This document shows, piece by piece, positions 61,668 through 64,000 of a DNA stretch of 64,000 nucleotides (the stretch's first letter is position 1; every line of letters starts with the position of its first letter). Under the pieces are notes generated by a model that had not been told where the DNA came from, made no database searches, and saw only the letters and a program-made list of their open reading frames with translations. Position numbers and translations under genes: made by a program. The stretch is from assembly GCF_048571125.1 (NCBI RefSeq), contig NZ_CP182343.1, positions 1,426,001 through 1,490,000 of the forward strand, read 5' to 3'. Source of the DNA: Arcobacter siniprincipis (lineage in GTDB: Bacteria > Campylobacterota > Campylobacteria > Campylobacterales > Arcobacteraceae).

Positions 61668-63277
61668 TAGTAGAGTTTGAAAGAGAAACAAAAAAGTTAA
61701 TAGATAGTTTAAAAGCAGTATGTGCAAACTTTGGACTTGGAAATGATGGTAATGAATTTAAAATCATCACACAGGTATTTTTATACAAGTTTTTAAATGA
61801 TAAGTTTGCTTATGAGATAAAAAAGATAGATGAAAACATCAAAAATGCACCAAGTTGGGAAGAGTATTATTCAAATTTAAGTCAAGAGCAAAGAAATAAA
61901 ATACTAAGACGAATAGGTGTAAAAGCTGCAAAACTCAAACCTGAATATCTAATAACTCATCTATTTAATATACAAGATAGTCCTGATTTTGCACAAACTT
62001 TTGATGATACTTTACATCAAATCTCTATAGAAAACAACGACATCTTTTCAGTAAAAACTGAAGGTGGTGCAAAAATAGAACTTTTTGATACTTTGAGTAA
62101 ATATATTATTGATGATAAAGATGCTTTTTTTAAAGCGATTATTAATAAACTTGTAGCTTTTAGTTTTGAAAATATCTTTAATCAAAAGTATGATTTCTAT
62201 GCAACTATATTTGAGTACTTAATCAAAGATTATAATAGTGATAGTGGTGGAAAGTATGCAGAGTATTATACTCCCCATGCAGTTGCAAAAATCATGGCGG
62301 CTATTATGGTGGATAAGGGAGTTTCAAATGTAACTTGTTATGATCCAAGTGCAGGGAGTGGAACACTTCTGATGAACATAGCTCATGCCATAGGTGAAGA
62401 TAGATGTAGTATCTACTCACAAGATATATCTCAAAAGTCATCAAGTTTACTAAGGCTAAATCTTATTTTAAATAATCTTGTTCACTCTATATCAAATGTT
62501 ATCAAAGGAAATACTCTTTTAAGTCCATATCATAAAGAGGGTGAGGATTTACAAAAGTTTGACTATATCGTTTCAAATCCACCTTTTAAAACTGATTTTA
62601 GTGATTATAGAGATGATTTAGACTCAAAAGAAAATCACGATAGATTTTTTGCAGGTATTCCAAAAATACCAGCAAAGAAAAAAGAGTCTATGTCTATTTA
62701 TAGTATGTTTTTACAGCATATTATTTATTCTCTTAAAAAGGGTGGAAAAGCAGCAGTTGTAGTTCCAACTGGATTTATTACAGCTCAAAGTGGAATAGAT
62801 AGAAAAATTAGAGAACATCTAATTGAAAACAAAATGTTAGGCGGAGTTGTATCAATGCCAAGTAATATTTTTGCAACAACAGGGACAAATGTTTCTATAA
62901 TTTTTATAGATGATACAAATAAAGAAAATGTGGTTTTAATAGATGCTTCAAACTTGGGGAAAACTGTAAAAGATGGTAAAAATCAAAAAACAGTTTTAAG
63001 TGACATAGAAGAAGAGTTAATTATAAATACTTTTAATAATAAAAATATTAAAGATGATTTATCTGTAGTTGTATCTTATGAAGATATAAAAGCTAAGAAT
63101 TATAGTTTTAGTGCAGGGCAATATTTTGATGTGAAGATTGAATATGTTGATATTACAAAAGATGAATTTGATGCAAAGATGAAAGGTTTTAGTGAGAACA
63201 TAGAGTCAATGTTTAGTGAATCTAAAAAGTTGGAAGATGAAATAAAAAAACAGTTGTTAGGGTTGGTTTATGAGTGA
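61661..63277 (+). CDS. hsdM: Type I modification methyltransferase subunit
   Basis: 538 residues from TTG 61661, with GGAG seven bases before it. SAM-binding CYDPSAGSGTLLMNIA and catalytic IVSNPPFKTDF (NPPF, N6-adenine methylation) are intact, with an N-terminal helical domain. It modifies the site chosen by HsdS. The gene overlaps hsdR and, by eight bases, hsdS. Confidence 0.95.
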   Translation: MVIVEFERETKKLIDSLKAVCANFGLGNDGNEFKIITQVFLYKFLNDKFAYEIKKIDENIKNAPSWEEYYSNLSQEQRNKILRRIGVKAAKLKPEYLITHLFNIQDSPDFAQTFDDTLHQISIENNDIFSVKTEGGAKIELFDTLSKYIIDDKDAFFKAIINKLVAFSFENIFNQKYDFYATIFEYLIKDYNSDSGGKYAEYYTPHAVAKIMAAIMVDKGVSNVTCYDPSAGSGTLLMNIAHAIGEDRCSIYSQDISQKSSSLLRLNLILNNLVHSISNVIKGNTLLSPYHKEGEDLQKFDYIVSNPPFKTDFSDYRDDLDSKENHDRFFAGIPKIPAKKKESMSIYSMFLQHIIYSLKKGGKAAVVVPTGFITAQSGIDRKIREHLIENKMLGGVVSMPSNIFATTGTNVSIIFIDDTNKENVVLIDASNLGKTVKDGKNQKTVLSDIEEELIINTFNNKNIKDDLSVVVSYEDIKAKNYSFSAGQYFDVKIEYVDITKDEFDAKMKGFSENIESMFSESKKLEDEIKKQLLGLVYE

Positions 63278-64000
63278 TTTAACAACTTATAAATTTTCAC
63301 AACTTTACGATTTTTCATCTGGAATATCAACAAAGCCTGAACAAGCAGGACACGGTTTTCCTTTTATTTCTTTTTCTACAGTATTTAATAATTATTTTAT
63401 ACCTGATATTGTAGATGATTTGATGGATACATCAAAAAAAGAAAGAGAAACTTATTCTATTAAAAAAGGAGATATACTTTTAACAAGAACTAGTGAAACT
63501 ATCAATGAGTTAGCAATGAGTTGTGTCGCTTTAAAGGATTATCCAAATGCAACTTACAGTGGGTTTACTAAAAGATTAAGACCTCTTCAAAAAGATATTA
63601 CTTATGATAAATTTATGGGCTTTTATCTAAGAAGTAATTTATTTAGAAAAACAATGTCAAATAATGCAGTAATGACATTGAGAGCAAGTCTAAATGAACA
63701 AATTTTTTCATACTTAGATTTAGTTTTACCAAAATACAATGAACAAGTAAAAATCGGAAATTTATTACATCTATTAAATCAAAAAATAGAACTAAATAAT
63801 AAAATAAATAAAGAACTAGAAACTATGGCAAAAACTCTTTATGATTATTGGTTCGTGCAGTTTGATTTTCCAGATGAGAATGGAAAACCTTATAAATCAT
63901 CAGGTGGTAAGATGGTTTATAATCAAGAGTTAAAAAGAGAAATTCCAGAGGGATGGGAAATTGGTTGTATTGGTGATTATTGTAAATCAACAGGAGGATT
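63270..64000 (+). CDS. hsdS: Type I specificity subunit, 5' part (cut by window edge)
   Basis: About 243 residues are visible from ATG 63270. The first target-recognition domain covers residues 1 to ~165, followed by the conserved helix IELNNKINKELETMAKTLYD and YWFVQFDFPDENGKPYKSSG, then the start of the second half with IPEGWE. HsdS fixes the two half-sites recognised by the complex. The second recognition domain lies outside the window. Confidence 0.95.
   Translation, partial: MSDLTTYKFSQLYDFSSGISTKPEQAGHGFPFISFSTVFNNYFIPDIVDDLMDTSKKERETYSIKKGDILLTRTSETINELAMSCVALKDYPNATYSGFTKRLRPLQKDITYDKFMGFYLRSNLFRKTMSNNAVMTLRASLNEQIFSYLDLVLPKYNEQVKIGNLLHLLNQKIELNNKINKELETMAKTLYDYWFVQFDFPDENGKPYKSSGGKMVYNQELKREIPEGWEIGCIGDYCKSTGG

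Noticed and set aside
1..64000. tRNA, rRNA and CRISPR arrays
   Set aside because: Gaps were read for T-arm-like GTTCRA motifs with acceptor pairing and for regularly spaced repeats; none was found by eye. A tRNAscan run would be decisive.

Overview
The window is strongly AT-rich and has the gene content and synteny of a Campylobacterota (epsilonproteobacterial) chromosome, most likely a member of the Arcobacteraceae. The best evidence is the order M23 peptidase - ftsX - ftsE - trmB - FN3 lipoprotein (FlpA-like) - RluD-type pseudouridine synthase with divergent rodA. As I recall it, this matches the Campylobacter jejuni FlpA locus. The long TrmB, the flavodoxin, and the alpha-operon and hemL neighbourhoods also fit. 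The assignment is an inference from gene order and protein character; no search was run.

Layout. 1-6.3 kb: cell division and envelope (EnvC-like, FtsX, FtsE), TrmB, FN3 lipoprotein, RluD-like, RodA. 6.3-13.9 kb: agmatinase-type ureohydrolase, a secreted haloalkane-dehalogenase-like hydrolase with its TetR regulator, MTHFR-like protein, TonB, HemL, PpnP, AtpZ. 13.9-25.5 kb: RpoD, LeuD-LeuB, a DHH phosphoesterase, an amino-acid ABC importer followed by a PepV-type dipeptidase, a HIT protein and an MBL-GAF-HD-GYP protein. 25.8-31.7 kb: rpmJ-rpsM-rpsK-rpsD-rpoA-rplQ, then gatA and guaB. 31.7-37 kb: an accessory island with an integron-integrase-like C-terminal relic, a Crp/Fnr helix-turn-helix relic, a possible 28-residue membrane peptide, a DUF2975/HTH pair, YefM-YoeB, MazEF and small lone genes. 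37-57 kb: mostly housekeeping and metabolic genes, plus a tandem pair of LEA-like lipoproteins. 57.4-64 kb: an orphan MazF-like toxin, a ~590-bp block holding two diverged copies of a noncoding repeat, and a type I restriction-modification operon hsdR-hsdM-hsdS cut by the window edge.

Genes that work together: FtsE/FtsX with the EnvC-like peptidase activator; the ABC importer with the intracellular dipeptidase; LeuD/LeuB in leucine synthesis; MetX and MmuM in methionine metabolism; a TRAP-type binding protein with YhcH; HsdR/M/S as one restriction enzyme. No tRNA, rRNA or CRISPR array was seen. The most unusual signals are (i) the duplicated noncoding element before hsdR, where one hairpin is kept in both copies with different bases, (ii) the decayed integron-like island with two toxin-antitoxin operons on near-consensus sigma-70 promoters, (iii) an inverted repeat bracketing a promoter near 36.6 kb, (iv) the LEA-like lipoprotein pair, and (v) structured leaders before rpmJ and before the ABC binding protein.
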